DNA of 42,259 nucleotides from Hungatella sp. UBA4396 (GTDB lineage: Bacteria; Bacillota; Clostridia; Lachnospirales; Lachnospiraceae): contig DGRE01000015.1 in assembly GCA_002389905.1 (NCBI GenBank), positions 1 through 42,259 on the forward strand. The letters are read 5' to 3'. How positions within the stretch are numbered: position 1 is the stretch's first letter; each line of letters opens with the position of its first letter. Under the pieces are notes generated by a model, which worked only from the letters and a program-made list of their open reading frames with translations, searched no databases and was not told the DNA's origin. Positions 1-7,131 of the stretch are shown in pieces. The position numbers were made by a program, and so were the translations under genes.

Positions 1-23
1 TTATGGCTTAAATTTCAGTTTAT

Positions 24-290
24 TTATTTAATGGTCTTACATTTCCAACTCCGTCGCCTCCCTGCTGTCAATATCCGTATCCTAACCTCGTCCCATTCCC
101 TCAATAACGGATCCAGCCTGGCCTGATCGATTCTCTCGAACAAATACCGCCCTTTATACAGCAAACCTAATTCAGAGTATTTCGAAATCAAAATTCGAGA
201 CATCCCCAGCTTATCTTTTATCTCCTCGGAGGTGTACTCACCTATCTTAGTGCCGTAATCATATATCGCATACCGCCTCCATACTACCAT
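24..290 (-). CDS. Small phage protein with HTH-like segment
   Basis: I do not recognise a named family. The 88-residue product starts with a short beta-like segment (YAIYDYG), followed by a stretch that reads like a helix-turn-helix (TSEEIKDKLGMSRILISKY), then YKGRYLFERI and a basic tail ending KCKTIK. Such proteins are common in early operons of Firmicutes phages, where they are usually called hypothetical. The ATG at 290 is chosen because AGGAGG lies 8 bases upstream; the upstream GTG would overlap that site. Its start overlaps the end of the recombinase gene by 32 bases, so the two are likely co-translated. A DNA-binding role is inference only. Confidence 0.6.
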   Translation of the reverse strand: MVVWRRYAIYDYGTKIGEYTSEEIKDKLGMSRILISKYSELGLLYKGRYLFERIDQARLDPLLREWDEVRIRILTAGRRRSWKCKTIK

Positions 291-1218
291 CAACCCCACC
301 TCCTTGCAAACTGGCCATGCAGTCCATTGCTTTATTGTTATCTTTTTCTTCCAACTCTTTTATGATGTGTATGTAGGTATCCTGCGTTGTGCTAACCTTG
401 GAATGTCCCAGCCTTTTCGATACGCTTGGAATGGATACCCCGGCTGCAAGTAGGACAGAGGCGTGTGTATGCCTCAGGCTGTGCAGAGATATCACTGGTA
501 CGCCTGCGCTTATGCAGCGTTCCTTCAGATAGTCATTCAAAGTGGCGTTAAACACCCGGACTTGCTTGTCAAAGAAAAATGGCTCGTCAGCTGGAAGACC
601 TTCTACTAACTGCTCAAACTGATCCGCTAAGCTGGAATCTATTGTTATATCTCTGATTGAGGACTGATTCTTTGTAGGCATGAATCCTCTGTCTGTTTTA
701 GACTTATAATTCCAGGTTTTATTCACTCTTATCTTTTTGTTAGTGAAATCAAAATCGCCTGGAGTCAGGGCTAATCCCTCCGCAAATCGAAGCCCCGTTT
801 TTGCCAAAAGCAATATAAGCCAGTCTATTCCAAGACTATCCAGCCTAAGGGGAAGCACCTGAAGCAATTTCTCCAGTTCGTCTTTGTTTAAATATTTTGC
901 TTTCTTTTCAGCCGGCATCTTGCCTCTGATCACCGCCTTCCGTGTAGGATCTCGTTCTATGATCTTTTCGTCATAGGCATCCAATAGACAGGCCCTTAAG
1001 TGGCGGTGAAAATCCAGAGTTGTCAACTTTTCATGAGTAAAGGCATAATCATTTATCAGCTTCTGGTATTCCCTTCGATCCAACGCCTGTAAATCCAGTG
1101 TTGGAGCCAGTTCCCGCAGGCTTTTATGTGTTAAACGGTATTTCCTCAAAGTAGTATCCGCTACAGCCCCGACCTTGTACGCTTCTACCCACTCTCCAAA
1201 ATATTCATGAAAAATCAT
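259..1218 (-). CDS. Tyrosine recombinase, second copy in the prophage
   Basis: This is a 319-residue phage-integrase-family recombinase. A short SAM-like core-binding domain (about residues 1-105) is followed by a catalytic domain with the full set of residues: R144 (TGLR), K183, H246 and R249 (HSLRH), H272 (GHS) and the nucleophile Y282 (TYIH). It lacks the N-terminal arm-binding domain seen in the integrase at 17060. The ATG at 1218 follows GGAGGAGG at 5 bases; an upstream ATG sits inside that ribosome site. It lies at the distal end of the early operon next to methyltransferase genes, far from the attachment site. It may resolve multimers, act on another site or mark a nested element; its substrate cannot be told from sequence. 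Confidence 0.9.
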   Translation of the reverse strand: MIFHEYFGEWVEAYKVGAVADTTLRKYRLTHKSLRELAPTLDLQALDRREYQKLINDYAFTHEKLTTLDFHRHLRACLLDAYDEKIIERDPTRKAVIRGKMPAEKKAKYLNKDELEKLLQVLPLRLDSLGIDWLILLLAKTGLRFAEGLALTPGDFDFTNKKIRVNKTWNYKSKTDRGFMPTKNQSSIRDITIDSSLADQFEQLVEGLPADEPFFFDKQVRVFNATLNDYLKERCISAGVPVISLHSLRHTHASVLLAAGVSIPSVSKRLGHSKVSTTQDTYIHIIKELEEKDNNKAMDCMASLQGGGVDGSMEAVCDI

Positions 1219-1237
1219 CTTTCCCTCCTCCATATAT

Positions 1238-1885
1238 TTAAATTAGCATTCCTTTATAGGCGGGAGTGTAAAATATCTGCTCTTCTTTTGGCTCTCCACC
1301 TTCTAAGGCATTGCCCTGTTTCACAATAGCCCTAATTCCCAGATAGCTTAATTGCACATAGGTCATGTATACCGCTTTCCAATCCAAGTCCTGTGTCGTA
1401 ACTTCTAAAACCTTTTGATAATTCTCTCCTTGTTCCTGTATTATCTTTGCCATGGCAATAACCATTCCACCTGATCCGGCTGTTGGTTCAAATACGGTTA
1501 TCTTTCCCCCTTTGTATTCTGCCAGTCTAATTCTCGCAACTGTTTCACATACTGTGAACGGGGTAAAAAATTGGCCCGTGCTCTTATTTGCAGATTCTGA
1601 CTCCATGTAGATTTCTCCAAGTATATCCGTCAAGCCCTCTTCGTAAGCCTGCGGGAGGAGGAAGGTCAGCTTTGCAAATTGTAACTGTTCTTCCTGGCTA
1701 TATTTTCCCATTGCGGTTATAAACTGTTTTTCTCTCTTTAACCACTGCTCTCTCCTCCTAACAAGGTCGGTGCCATTGCTTAAGCATATAGCTAGGCATT
1801 CTATCCAATCAGAAAATATTGAATACGTGGAATATTGCCCGGACATTTGCATGATGGTCTTAACTATTTCTGTTTTTGCGTCCAT
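1238..1885 (-). CDS. N-6 adenine DNA methylase-like protein without motif IV
   Basis: The 215-residue product resembles the HsdM-type N6_Mtase fold. It has the helical lead TGQFFTPFTVCE and the SAM-binding motif I (VFEPTAGSGGM). After motif I only about 85 residues remain and no NPPY/NPPF catalytic motif is present; the chain ends in FYTPAYKGMLI. So it can probably bind AdoMet, but methylation activity is doubtful. It may work with the neighbouring methyltransferase or be a shortened phage form. The ATG at 1885 with AGAGGAAATA before it is preferred over the longer frame from 1939, which would add a charged non-family leader. The stop lies 19 bases before the recombinase start, so this looks like one operon. 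Confidence 0.75.
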   Translation of the reverse strand: MDAKTEIVKTIMQMSGQYSTYSIFSDWIECLAICLSNGTDLVRRREQWLKREKQFITAMGKYSQEEQLQFAKLTFLLPQAYEEGLTDILGEIYMESESANKSTGQFFTPFTVCETVARIRLAEYKGGKITVFEPTAGSGGMVIAMAKIIQEQGENYQKVLEVTTQDLDWKAVYMTYVQLSYLGIRAIVKQGNALEGGEPKEEQIFYTPAYKGMLI

Positions 1886-1944
1886 TATTTCCTCTTCTCT
1901 TTCAATCTCAAATCTTCGTTTTGTTGAGGTCACCAACACGTTCC

Positions 1945-2805
1945 TTACGGCATTACCTCTGGAAAGTCTGTTATATTCATCTGCGGATCAGGAACATACA
2001 GAAGCATTTCTTCCTTGGATTTCTTATAAAACTCTTTTGAGACTTCAAATCCGTAGCTGCTCCGCCCTAATTCCATAGCGGCCCTTAAAGTGGTTCCGCT
2101 GCCTGCACACGGATCAATAACCACATCCCCAGGATCAGTAAATATCTCTATTAGCCTTTTCAGGAGGTTTACAGGCTTTTGTGCTGGGTGAATTTTAGGA
2201 TAATCCTTTGCGCTGTCTCTTTTCCACATCATGTATGTACCGTTGTTGTAGTAGCTTCTGCCCCATTCCTCTTCCGGGCCACCATCAAACCAGTTAAAAA
2301 TCATATGACCGTCATTCCTGAACTTCGGGAGCTTTTCCCGATATAGCAACAAAGCGTACTCCGTGGCTCCGCATACCCTCATGTTTGCCTTTAATACCTG
2401 GGGACTGTAATTCTTGCAGAATATCAAAGGTATGTTGTGCTTGAATCCGTGTTTCTCCGCATATTTAATAACCATTTGCATCTGTTCAAAAGCGCAGAAT
2501 ACAATCATGCATGGTGCATCTGATGATTTACCCCTTCCGTTGCTTTTGGCAGGTTCCTTTTTAAGGAGCCTATTGCAGAAATGAAAGTATTCCGCAATGT
2601 TAAAGTTAAAATCTGTATTAAAGGCCGCTTTCCCAGCAAGTTTGCTTTCGCCGTTCTTGCTGTCTCCCCCCTTGTACCACATGGGATTGCTTCCGTAGAA
2701 GTTGTTACCAATGTTATACGGGATATCAGCTATAACAAGCTGGGCTTTCGGTATGTTGTACCTCTTGTAGTTCTGGAAATTATCATTAAATAATTCTGTT
2801 TTCAT
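1945..2805 (-). CDS. DNA methyltransferase (N6_N4_Mtase family)
   Basis: This is a 286-residue DNA adenine or N4-cytosine methyltransferase of the permuted (beta-type) order. The catalytic motif IV is at residues 27-30 as DIPY, a variant of DPPY, and the AdoMet-binding motif I is at 231-239 (DPCAGSGTT). HPAQKPVNLLKRLIE just before motif I is the typical motif X region. No restriction endonuclease is encoded nearby, so it is likely an orphan modification enzyme protecting phage DNA or regulating phage genes. The ribosome site before ATG 2805 is poor (CAAAGAAA), and a palindromic cluster lies just upstream. Target sequence is not predictable here. Confidence 0.9.
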   Translation of the reverse strand: MKTELFNDNFQNYKRYNIPKAQLVIADIPYNIGNNFYGSNPMWYKGGDSKNGESKLAGKAAFNTDFNFNIAEYFHFCNRLLKKEPAKSNGRGKSSDAPCMIVFCAFEQMQMVIKYAEKHGFKHNIPLIFCKNYSPQVLKANMRVCGATEYALLLYREKLPKFRNDGHMIFNWFDGGPEEEWGRSYYNNGTYMMWKRDSAKDYPKIHPAQKPVNLLKRLIEIFTDPGDVVIDPCAGSGTTLRAAMELGRSSYGFEVSKEFYKKSKEEMLLYVPDPQMNITDFPEVMP

Positions 2806-2816
2806 TTTCTTTGAAA

Positions 2817-2852
2817 GGAACCGGGAATTCCCTCACGCTGGCCAGCGGTTCC
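2817..2852. repeat. Nested palindromes upstream of the methyltransferase start
   Basis: GGAACCG (2817-2823) pairs with CGGTTCC (2846-2852). Inside lie two perfect palindromes, GGGAATTCCC (2823-2832) and CGCTGGCCAGCG (2836-2847). The cluster sits 12 bases before the methyltransferase start, which lacks a good ribosome site. It could be an RNA hairpin or an operator; neither can be settled from sequence. Confidence 0.6.
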
Positions 2853-2871
2853 GGTCCCCTTTCATGATTAT

Positions 2872-3042
2872 TTATTTTACTTCCGTTGCTTCATTCCAAA
2901 TCATATAACCAGTAGTTTCAAATCTGTCACGCTCTATGTCTTCATCTTCCATAACTGCCGCCTTATCATTCGCTTGTGCTTCCGTTTCGGCCTCAATGGT
3001 TACCTTGCGGAAGGAAGCAAACTCAACTTCATATCTTGGCAT
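2872..3042 (-). CDS. Small phage hypothetical protein
   Basis: The 56-residue product starts MPRYEVEFASFRKVTIEAETEAQAND and is rich in acidic residues. The pattern of a short beta strand followed by VTIEAETEAQA resembles the small DpnD/PcfM-like phage proteins, but I cannot assign it firmly. The ATG at 3042 is chosen because GGAGG lies 6 bases upstream; the open frame continues to 3171, but that extension has no ribosome site and would overlap the YopX gene. Function unknown. Confidence 0.65.
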   Translation of the reverse strand: MPRYEVEFASFRKVTIEAETEAQANDKAAVMEDEDIERDRFETTGYMIWNEATEVK

Positions 3043-3100
3043 ATAGCCCTCCTTGCATACCATGGCGGTGAGTCCACCGGAATGGTTAATCATGCGAATA

Positions 3101-3511
3101 TCAGTTTTCCGAATTAAGTAATCCTGGATTATTAAAGACATTACCAACCACTTCAACTGCCGATTCGTCATTTTTGTCTACCATGTCAACATAGACAATT
3201 TTCACATCCTTATCGCTTGTTAATCCAATAAACCTTGCACACTTTTCATCCCACACGACTTTACATTTCCACTTATAGTGACCTGCTAAAATTATATCTC
3301 CCTCATAAATCTCTGTGCCATTTTTGTCACGCAAACCCGTGTACTGTTCTAAAATAAATCTGCTTTTATATGCGTCCGGTCGATCTATCGAATCCAAATA
3401 AACAAAACTATTTAACGGTCTGGAACCGGGATTTACAGAAATAAACACATTCCCAGCAGACAGATATTCGTTTCTACTTTTATCCCACGCTCTAAATTTT
3501 ATTTCCCTCAT
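3101..3511 (-). CDS. YopX family protein
   Basis: The 136-residue product has the diagnostic YopX start (MREIKFRAWDK), the central YTGLRDKNGTEIYEGDII segment and a C-terminal VVGNVFNNPGLL. The family is widespread in Gram-positive phages, named after SPbeta YopX, and its biochemical role is not known. A second, divergent YopX protein is encoded at 4531-4953, on the other side of the PP-loop ATPase. The start codon has AGGAGAAAG upstream. Part of the minus-strand early operon. Confidence 0.9.
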   Translation of the reverse strand: MREIKFRAWDKSRNEYLSAGNVFISVNPGSRPLNSFVYLDSIDRPDAYKSRFILEQYTGLRDKNGTEIYEGDIILAGHYKWKCKVVWDEKCARFIGLTSDKDVKIVYVDMVDKNDESAVEVVGNVFNNPGLLNSEN

Positions 3512-3568
3512 GCCTTTCTCCTCCTCAAAATACTAATTTATCTGACTATAATTAGATATTAATTAATC

Positions 3569-3706
3569 TCAGCTACATAGCATTCTCCTCAGTTGTTTAA
3601 GCTCCCTTAGCCAGTCTGCAAGCTGTAAATGATCTTTTGCGCACTCTGAACAGCCCATCTCCTTTGCTTTATCTTCACAATGTTTAATGGCTTCTTCTAA
3701 GCTCAT
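3569..3706 (-). CDS. Small phage protein, 45 residues, helical
   Basis: This short gene encodes a 45-residue charged, probably helical protein beginning MSLEEAIKHCEDKAKE, with a pair of cysteines around GCSECAKDH and then LADWLRELKQLRRM. Small proteins of this pattern (acidic helix, C-x2-C, LAxWLxELKxLR) are very common in Lachnospiraceae and other Firmicutes phages; the role is unknown. AGGAGG is present, though about 13 bases from the ATG. It fits exactly between the PP-loop ATPase and YopX genes and shares their strand. Confidence 0.75.
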   Translation of the reverse strand: MSLEEAIKHCEDKAKEMGCSECAKDHLQLADWLRELKQLRRMLCS

Positions 3707-3732
3707 TTTAACTTCCGCACCTCCTGATTTTT

Positions 3733-4458
3733 CTAATCTCGTTGATTATCTTTGCCCCAGGTCAATATCTGACAGGCTATTGTACAATCCTCAAAAACTT
3801 CCATGTCCATATTCCCCCTGTCCGGTTCCAAATCGTCTAAATACAGGCCATTTATACAACTACGACCAAATTCACGTTCTTGCTTTGCTCTCCGTTCAAA
3901 CACCTCAGGAAAGTCGATTCTTATTTTGTTCCAGTAACCCATACCGCCTTTAACGCAGCCGACACAATTATTATTTGGATACCCAAGTTCATACATAACA
4001 GGACGTTTCAACCCCAGCTTATCAGCTATCCCGTGGCATTCTGCTTTTGTCAATCCATGTTCAATCAAAGGAAATTCATGCTCATAATCAGAAAGTGCCT
4101 CCTGTACCGCTTCTGCTCTGCGTTTTTCGTTTACATCATATCCCCATATGTAAGTGTGGTGATCAGGATTAGCTTTCTCCCATTCTCTTCTCACTTGCTT
4201 TTTAAGCCATCTTGTACATGGTGCTCCAAAAGGAGTATTAAAGGTTTTTGTCTTCTCAATAATTTCATCTACCCCTGTATATTTGTCTGATTTTAACATT
4301 TCAATTTTTTTGCCTAGCAGCTTTTCACATTCATGCAGAAATCGCAAGCTATCAGGGTGTTGATCTTCAACATGGGTGTATAAAATTTGGTCTATATCCT
4401 TTGCCAGATAACAAGCTACAAAGGACGATATCCCTGTACTAAACCAGCATATTTTCAT
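3733..4458 (-). CDS. PP-loop ATPase, PAPS-reductase / DndC-like
   Basis: The 241-residue product has an N-terminal PP-loop (SxGxxS at residues 7-12 in ICWFSTGISS), the GAPCTRWLKK segment, a YIWGYDVNEKRRAE motif and a C-terminal cysteine pair in CVGCVKGGMGYWNKI. This combination marks the adenine-nucleotide alpha-hydrolase superfamily that holds PAPS reductase and the DNA sulfur-modification protein DndC. Such enzymes adenylate a substrate before thiolation or reduction. Sulfate assimilation is unlikely in a phage, so nucleic acid or nucleotide modification is the better guess. It neighbours two methyltransferase-like genes. The ATG at 4458 fits the family start, although no clear ribosome site precedes it. 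Confidence 0.8.
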   Translation of the reverse strand: MKICWFSTGISSFVACYLAKDIDQILYTHVEDQHPDSLRFLHECEKLLGKKIEMLKSDKYTGVDEIIEKTKTFNTPFGAPCTRWLKKQVRREWEKANPDHHTYIWGYDVNEKRRAEAVQEALSDYEHEFPLIEHGLTKAECHGIADKLGLKRPVMYELGYPNNNCVGCVKGGMGYWNKIRIDFPEVFERRAKQEREFGRSCINGLYLDDLEPDRGNMDMEVFEDCTIACQILTWGKDNQRD

Positions 4459-4530
4459 TTTCAAAAGGAGCCGATGCGCATCTTCCTAGGAAACTCCGCC
4501 TCCTTTCCTGTTATTCAGTTAAACTTTGGT

Positions 4531-4953
4531 TTACCTTTTTAATAATTCCGGGTTATCATGGATATTCCCTAAGATAATGTCGTTGCACATGTCCCCATCA
4601 TCGTCATCAGACCGTCCTTTTGTCATTGGATAGAAGCCAATCCCGTTTTTCTGCTTAACCTTTAAATAGAATCCGGCGCCCACCATATCGCCCCAGGCAA
4701 TTTCACCTATTATCTTTTCTCCGAAAATATCACGCTGAACAATATCACCCTCATATATCCCTCTGCCATTGGTATCCTTAATCCCGATGTATTGGCCTAC
4801 TGTATCGCAGTCAATTAGCTGTTCTATTCCCATTTCTGGCTCTATGTAACAGCCGCCTCCGCATAAATAACCATATACCCATACACCATTCAGGTGTTCA
4901 TTGCCAGACATTACGTGAGTATGTTTTGCCCGGAACTTAATTTCTCTGTTCAT
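4531..4953 (-). CDS. YopX family protein, second copy
   Basis: The 140-residue product has the YopX features: MNREIKFRAK start, QYIGIKDTNGRGIYEGDIV in the middle, and GNIHDNPELL at the end. It is clearly diverged from the copy at 3101-3511, for example in a glycine-rich CGGGC stretch and a DDDDGD acid run near the end. The ATG overlaps the stop of the upstream gene by 4 bases, so translation is probably coupled. Function of the family is unknown. Confidence 0.9.
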   Translation of the reverse strand: MNREIKFRAKHTHVMSGNEHLNGVWVYGYLCGGGCYIEPEMGIEQLIDCDTVGQYIGIKDTNGRGIYEGDIVQRDIFGEKIIGEIAWGDMVGAGFYLKVKQKNGIGFYPMTKGRSDDDDGDMCNDIILGNIHDNPELLKR

Positions 4954-5690
4954 GTTTCCCCTTCCTGCTGCCCTGGCAGAATCACATTTACTGCTGGTAT
5001 AACTAAACTTCCGTCCGGCTCATACTCATCATTGTCCCAGGCTTCATCAAACCCGGCCCGATCATCAATATAACAGCCCGTCATGCGATCCTGCTCCATC
5101 ATGTAAGCAAGTTCTTTACTTTTCTCTTCGTCTTTCAGTTCAAGATATGTATAAGTTCCTTTTCTCTCATAGTGGTCAACAACAAGGGCGGTTTCTCCGT
5201 CCATATACTCTGCAATGGATTTCCACAATTCATAATCCGTTTCTTTCGGATCATGACCGTCATACATTCCCGCCGTTTTAAGTATCACCTCTCTAAGCGT
5301 TGCTATCGCTTTCTTGCTGTTTTGAGTTTTCCAGTCACCTTTTCCAAATCCCACACCAATTTCCCACCATTCAGCATCAGTATTCTCAAACGCAAACTTT
5401 GAAATATCAAGCCATTTATACGGCTCTACTTTCATGTTCTCTATTTCTTCTTCACTGGCCCCTAATTCTGAAATGACCTCTCTATTTTCTGGCGAATCTG
5501 CAACCATGATATAAAAAATCTCATCTTCTCCGATATGCCAATCCTCAACAAGCATGGTATTCAGTAGTTCAATTCTTGCCTGCGCTGTTTCTTCTTCGAT
5601 CTGTTCCCGGGTGGCGCAATACATTCCAATCCCTCTGCACTCCGCTTTTTCATCGTTCCAGCCGCTGCAGAATTTACATTCTTCTTTCAT
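4950..5690 (-). CDS. Acidic phage hypothetical protein with N-terminal Cys cluster
   Basis: The 246-residue product is unrecognised. It opens with a possible metal site (CKFC near residue 5, then C at 18 and 25). The rest is strongly acidic with few basic residues, for example GASEEEIENM and DEAWDNDEYEPDG. Other segments (NTDAEWWEIGVGFGKGDW) look like a folded enzyme or binding domain. High acidity can go with DNA mimicry in phage anti-restriction proteins, but no ArdA/Ocr signature is present, so this is only a thought. Both ends overlap the neighbours by 4 bases (ATGA), showing tight coupling within the early operon. Confidence 0.7.
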   Translation of the reverse strand: MKEECKFCSGWNDEKAECRGIGMYCATREQIEEETAQARIELLNTMLVEDWHIGEDEIFYIMVADSPENREVISELGASEEEIENMKVEPYKWLDISKFAFENTDAEWWEIGVGFGKGDWKTQNSKKAIATLREVILKTAGMYDGHDPKETDYELWKSIAEYMDGETALVVDHYERKGTYTYLELKDEEKSKELAYMMEQDRMTGCYIDDRAGFDEAWDNDEYEPDGSLVIPAVNVILPGQQEGET

Positions 5691-5914
5691 AGTTCTCCTT
5701 CCTGCTCCACAAAGAGCGGATCATCCAATGGCTCACCATCTACCACCTCAATCATAATGGCAGGTGTATCCATGTCTGTAATTCCAAATACTCCCTTTAC
5801 CGGGTATTTCAGTCTTGTGTCTCCCTCTACGTTTGCAATGAGGAAACTTACCTGAGTGTCACCCTTATACCTCTTGAGATACTCAATAAGCTCCTTTGTT
5901 TTCAATCCTGTCAT
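5687..5914 (-). CDS. Small phage hypothetical protein
   Basis: The 75-residue product begins MTGLKTKELIEYLKRYKGDTQVSFLIAN, a pattern (one helix, then D-x-x-V-x-F/V beta strands, later AIMIEVVDGEP) seen in many short phage hypothetical proteins. The start has AAGGAGGAAGGAG upstream. Its stop overlaps the next gene by 4 bases. No function can be given. Confidence 0.7.
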   Translation of the reverse strand: MTGLKTKELIEYLKRYKGDTQVSFLIANVEGDTRLKYPVKGVFGITDMDTPAIMIEVVDGEPLDDPLFVEQEGEL

Positions 5915-5944
5915 GTCCTGCTCCTTCCTCCTTTAAAGGCGTGT

Positions 5945-6235
5945 TTAATTGATTACCGTTTTATATTGCTGTCTCTTAGCGTCCCATTCCACCGCCACGG
6001 GAGCCTGACACTTGATACACGGTACATCAAACATCTTACCTGTCATGTTGGTTTTGTACCTGCAAGTTTTATGCCCGCACTCGCACATCACATACATGAC
6101 CCTCAGAGGCTCCACGAACGGCGTTACGGCCCCGCAGGTGCAATGATGCTGGGTAATGCTTATCTTAGAGCAATATGCCCGCTCCTTGCCACATTTACGG
6201 CACTTGATATATAAGAACCCTTTATAGCCCGCCAT
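5945..6235 (-). CDS. Zinc-ribbon phage protein
   Basis: The 96-residue product carries at least three cysteine knuckles: CRKCGKE and CTCG in the first half, CECGHKTC in the middle and CIKCQAP near the end. This layout suggests two zinc ribbons in tandem. Phage proteins with this architecture are common in Clostridia and may bind DNA or act as structural adaptors; no catalytic motif is visible. The start at 6235 lies 5 bases after the upstream stop. Part of the early operon. Confidence 0.75.
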   Translation of the reverse strand: MAGYKGFLYIKCRKCGKERAYCSKISITQHHCTCGAVTPFVEPLRVMYVMCECGHKTCRYKTNMTGKMFDVPCIKCQAPVAVEWDAKRQQYKTVIN

Positions 6236-6239
6236 ACCG

Positions 6240-6524
6240 TCACCTGCTTTCTGGCAGGATATTAACGCCCGTCACCATGTATAAAAACTTTCTTCCTTCT
6301 TCGGAAACCGAATACCAGTTGTCCTTTCCCTTCTCTGCAAATCCGATAGAGACGAGTTGTTCCCAGTCCTCCCGATCACGTTCCCCCGTATTAAAATAAT
6401 TCCTGTATGGCTCATATCTCCGGTGCTTCGTACCGTGTACTCTCCGGCTGCTAAAGCCGATGGCGTGTTTCATATCGTCAATCTGTTTGTATGTAACCTT
6501 TTCATATATCGCACTGCTTACCAT
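6240..6524 (-). CDS. Phage hypothetical protein, winged-helix-like
   Basis: The 94-residue product shows the pattern HAIGFSSRRV...YEPYRNYFNTG...DWEQLVSIGFAEKG...YSVSEEGRKFLYMVTG. That pattern recurs in Firmicutes phages. The second half (LVSIGFAE, then YSVSEEGRKFL) reads like the wing and last helix of a winged-helix fold. AGGAGG lies 6 bases before the ATG, and the gene overlaps the upstream gene by 23 bases. Role unknown; DNA binding is plausible. Confidence 0.75.
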   Translation of the reverse strand: MVSSAIYEKVTYKQIDDMKHAIGFSSRRVHGTKHRRYEPYRNYFNTGERDREDWEQLVSIGFAEKGKDNWYSVSEEGRKFLYMVTGVNILPESR

Positions 6525-6882
6525 GCTCTGCCTCCTTGTCGTATTCTTTTGCGGTAAACCTCATCATTGCTAAAACTTCTTCAGCTTTTTCAAATGCCGA
6601 AGGTAGTACGGCAGTATCTGATTTCATGTCTTGCGTATACCCTGCATAGGTTACCGTTGGCACCATGTCCTCGTTATAAAAGAAACACATATCAAGGCTT
6701 TCGCAATGCATAAAAGAGTTTTTGACCGGGAGTCCTGCTTTTACATGGAACCCAGTAGCTATTCGCTCTGCCCATGTATTAGCATCTTTCTTGTATTCCA
6801 TATTTTTAACATGGCTATCAAGTTGGCATTCCTTCATAGCCTTTTCTAATAACATTTTTCTTACCTCAAAGGAATATTTCAT
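6502..6882 (-). CDS. Phage hypothetical protein
   Basis: I do not recognise this 126-residue protein. It begins MKYSFEVRKMLLEKAMKECQLD, with a likely N-terminal helix. A central mixed region (GLPVKNSFMHCESLDMCFFYNEDM) follows, then a C-terminal helix (AFEKAEEVLAMMRFTAKEYDKE). A very good ribosome site (GAGGAGG, 7 bases) supports the start. It is inside the early operon and overlaps the downstream gene by 23 bases. Confidence 0.7.
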   Translation of the reverse strand: MKYSFEVRKMLLEKAMKECQLDSHVKNMEYKKDANTWAERIATGFHVKAGLPVKNSFMHCESLDMCFFYNEDMVPTVTYAGYTQDMKSDTAVLPSAFEKAEEVLAMMRFTAKEYDKEAEHGKQCDI

Positions 6883-6894
6883 TTCTAATCCTCC

Positions 6895-7131
6895 TCAAAA
6901 TGGATACTCATAATAGTCCTGATCCTCTATGTACCAATCTGGCCCGATCTTCCATATCCTGACATTGTCAACATCATTATCTGTCAACCCTTGCCATGCC
7001 GGTATGCCTCGGAGCATCGTTTTAATAAACTGCCGCCGCAATGTTATTTCTTCTGCGGTTAATTTCTTTCCCAGGCGCTTTTCTTCTCCTGCCCGGAACA
7101 TTGCCAGCTTACGGGCTTTCTCTTCGTCCAT
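6895..7131 (-). CDS. Small phage hypothetical protein after the helicase loader
   Basis: The 78-residue product begins MDEEKARKLAMFRAGEEKRLGKK, a charged helical start, and ends with an aromatic acidic tail (WYIEDQDYYEYPF). Function unknown. The ATG at 7131 is used because AAGGAGG lies 6 bases upstream; a TTG two codons earlier is too close to that site. The start overlaps the end of the helicase-loader gene by 23 bases, suggesting coupled translation and a link to replication, but this is inference. Confidence 0.7.
   Translation of the reverse strand: MDEEKARKLAMFRAGEEKRLGKKLTAEEITLRRQFIKTMLRGIPAWQGLTDNDVDNVRIWKIGPDWYIEDQDYYEYPF

Noticed and set aside
1770..2078. Plus-strand frame antisense to the two methyltransferase genes
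   Set aside because: It is a shadow frame spanning two well-supported minus-strand genes, with no ribosome site.
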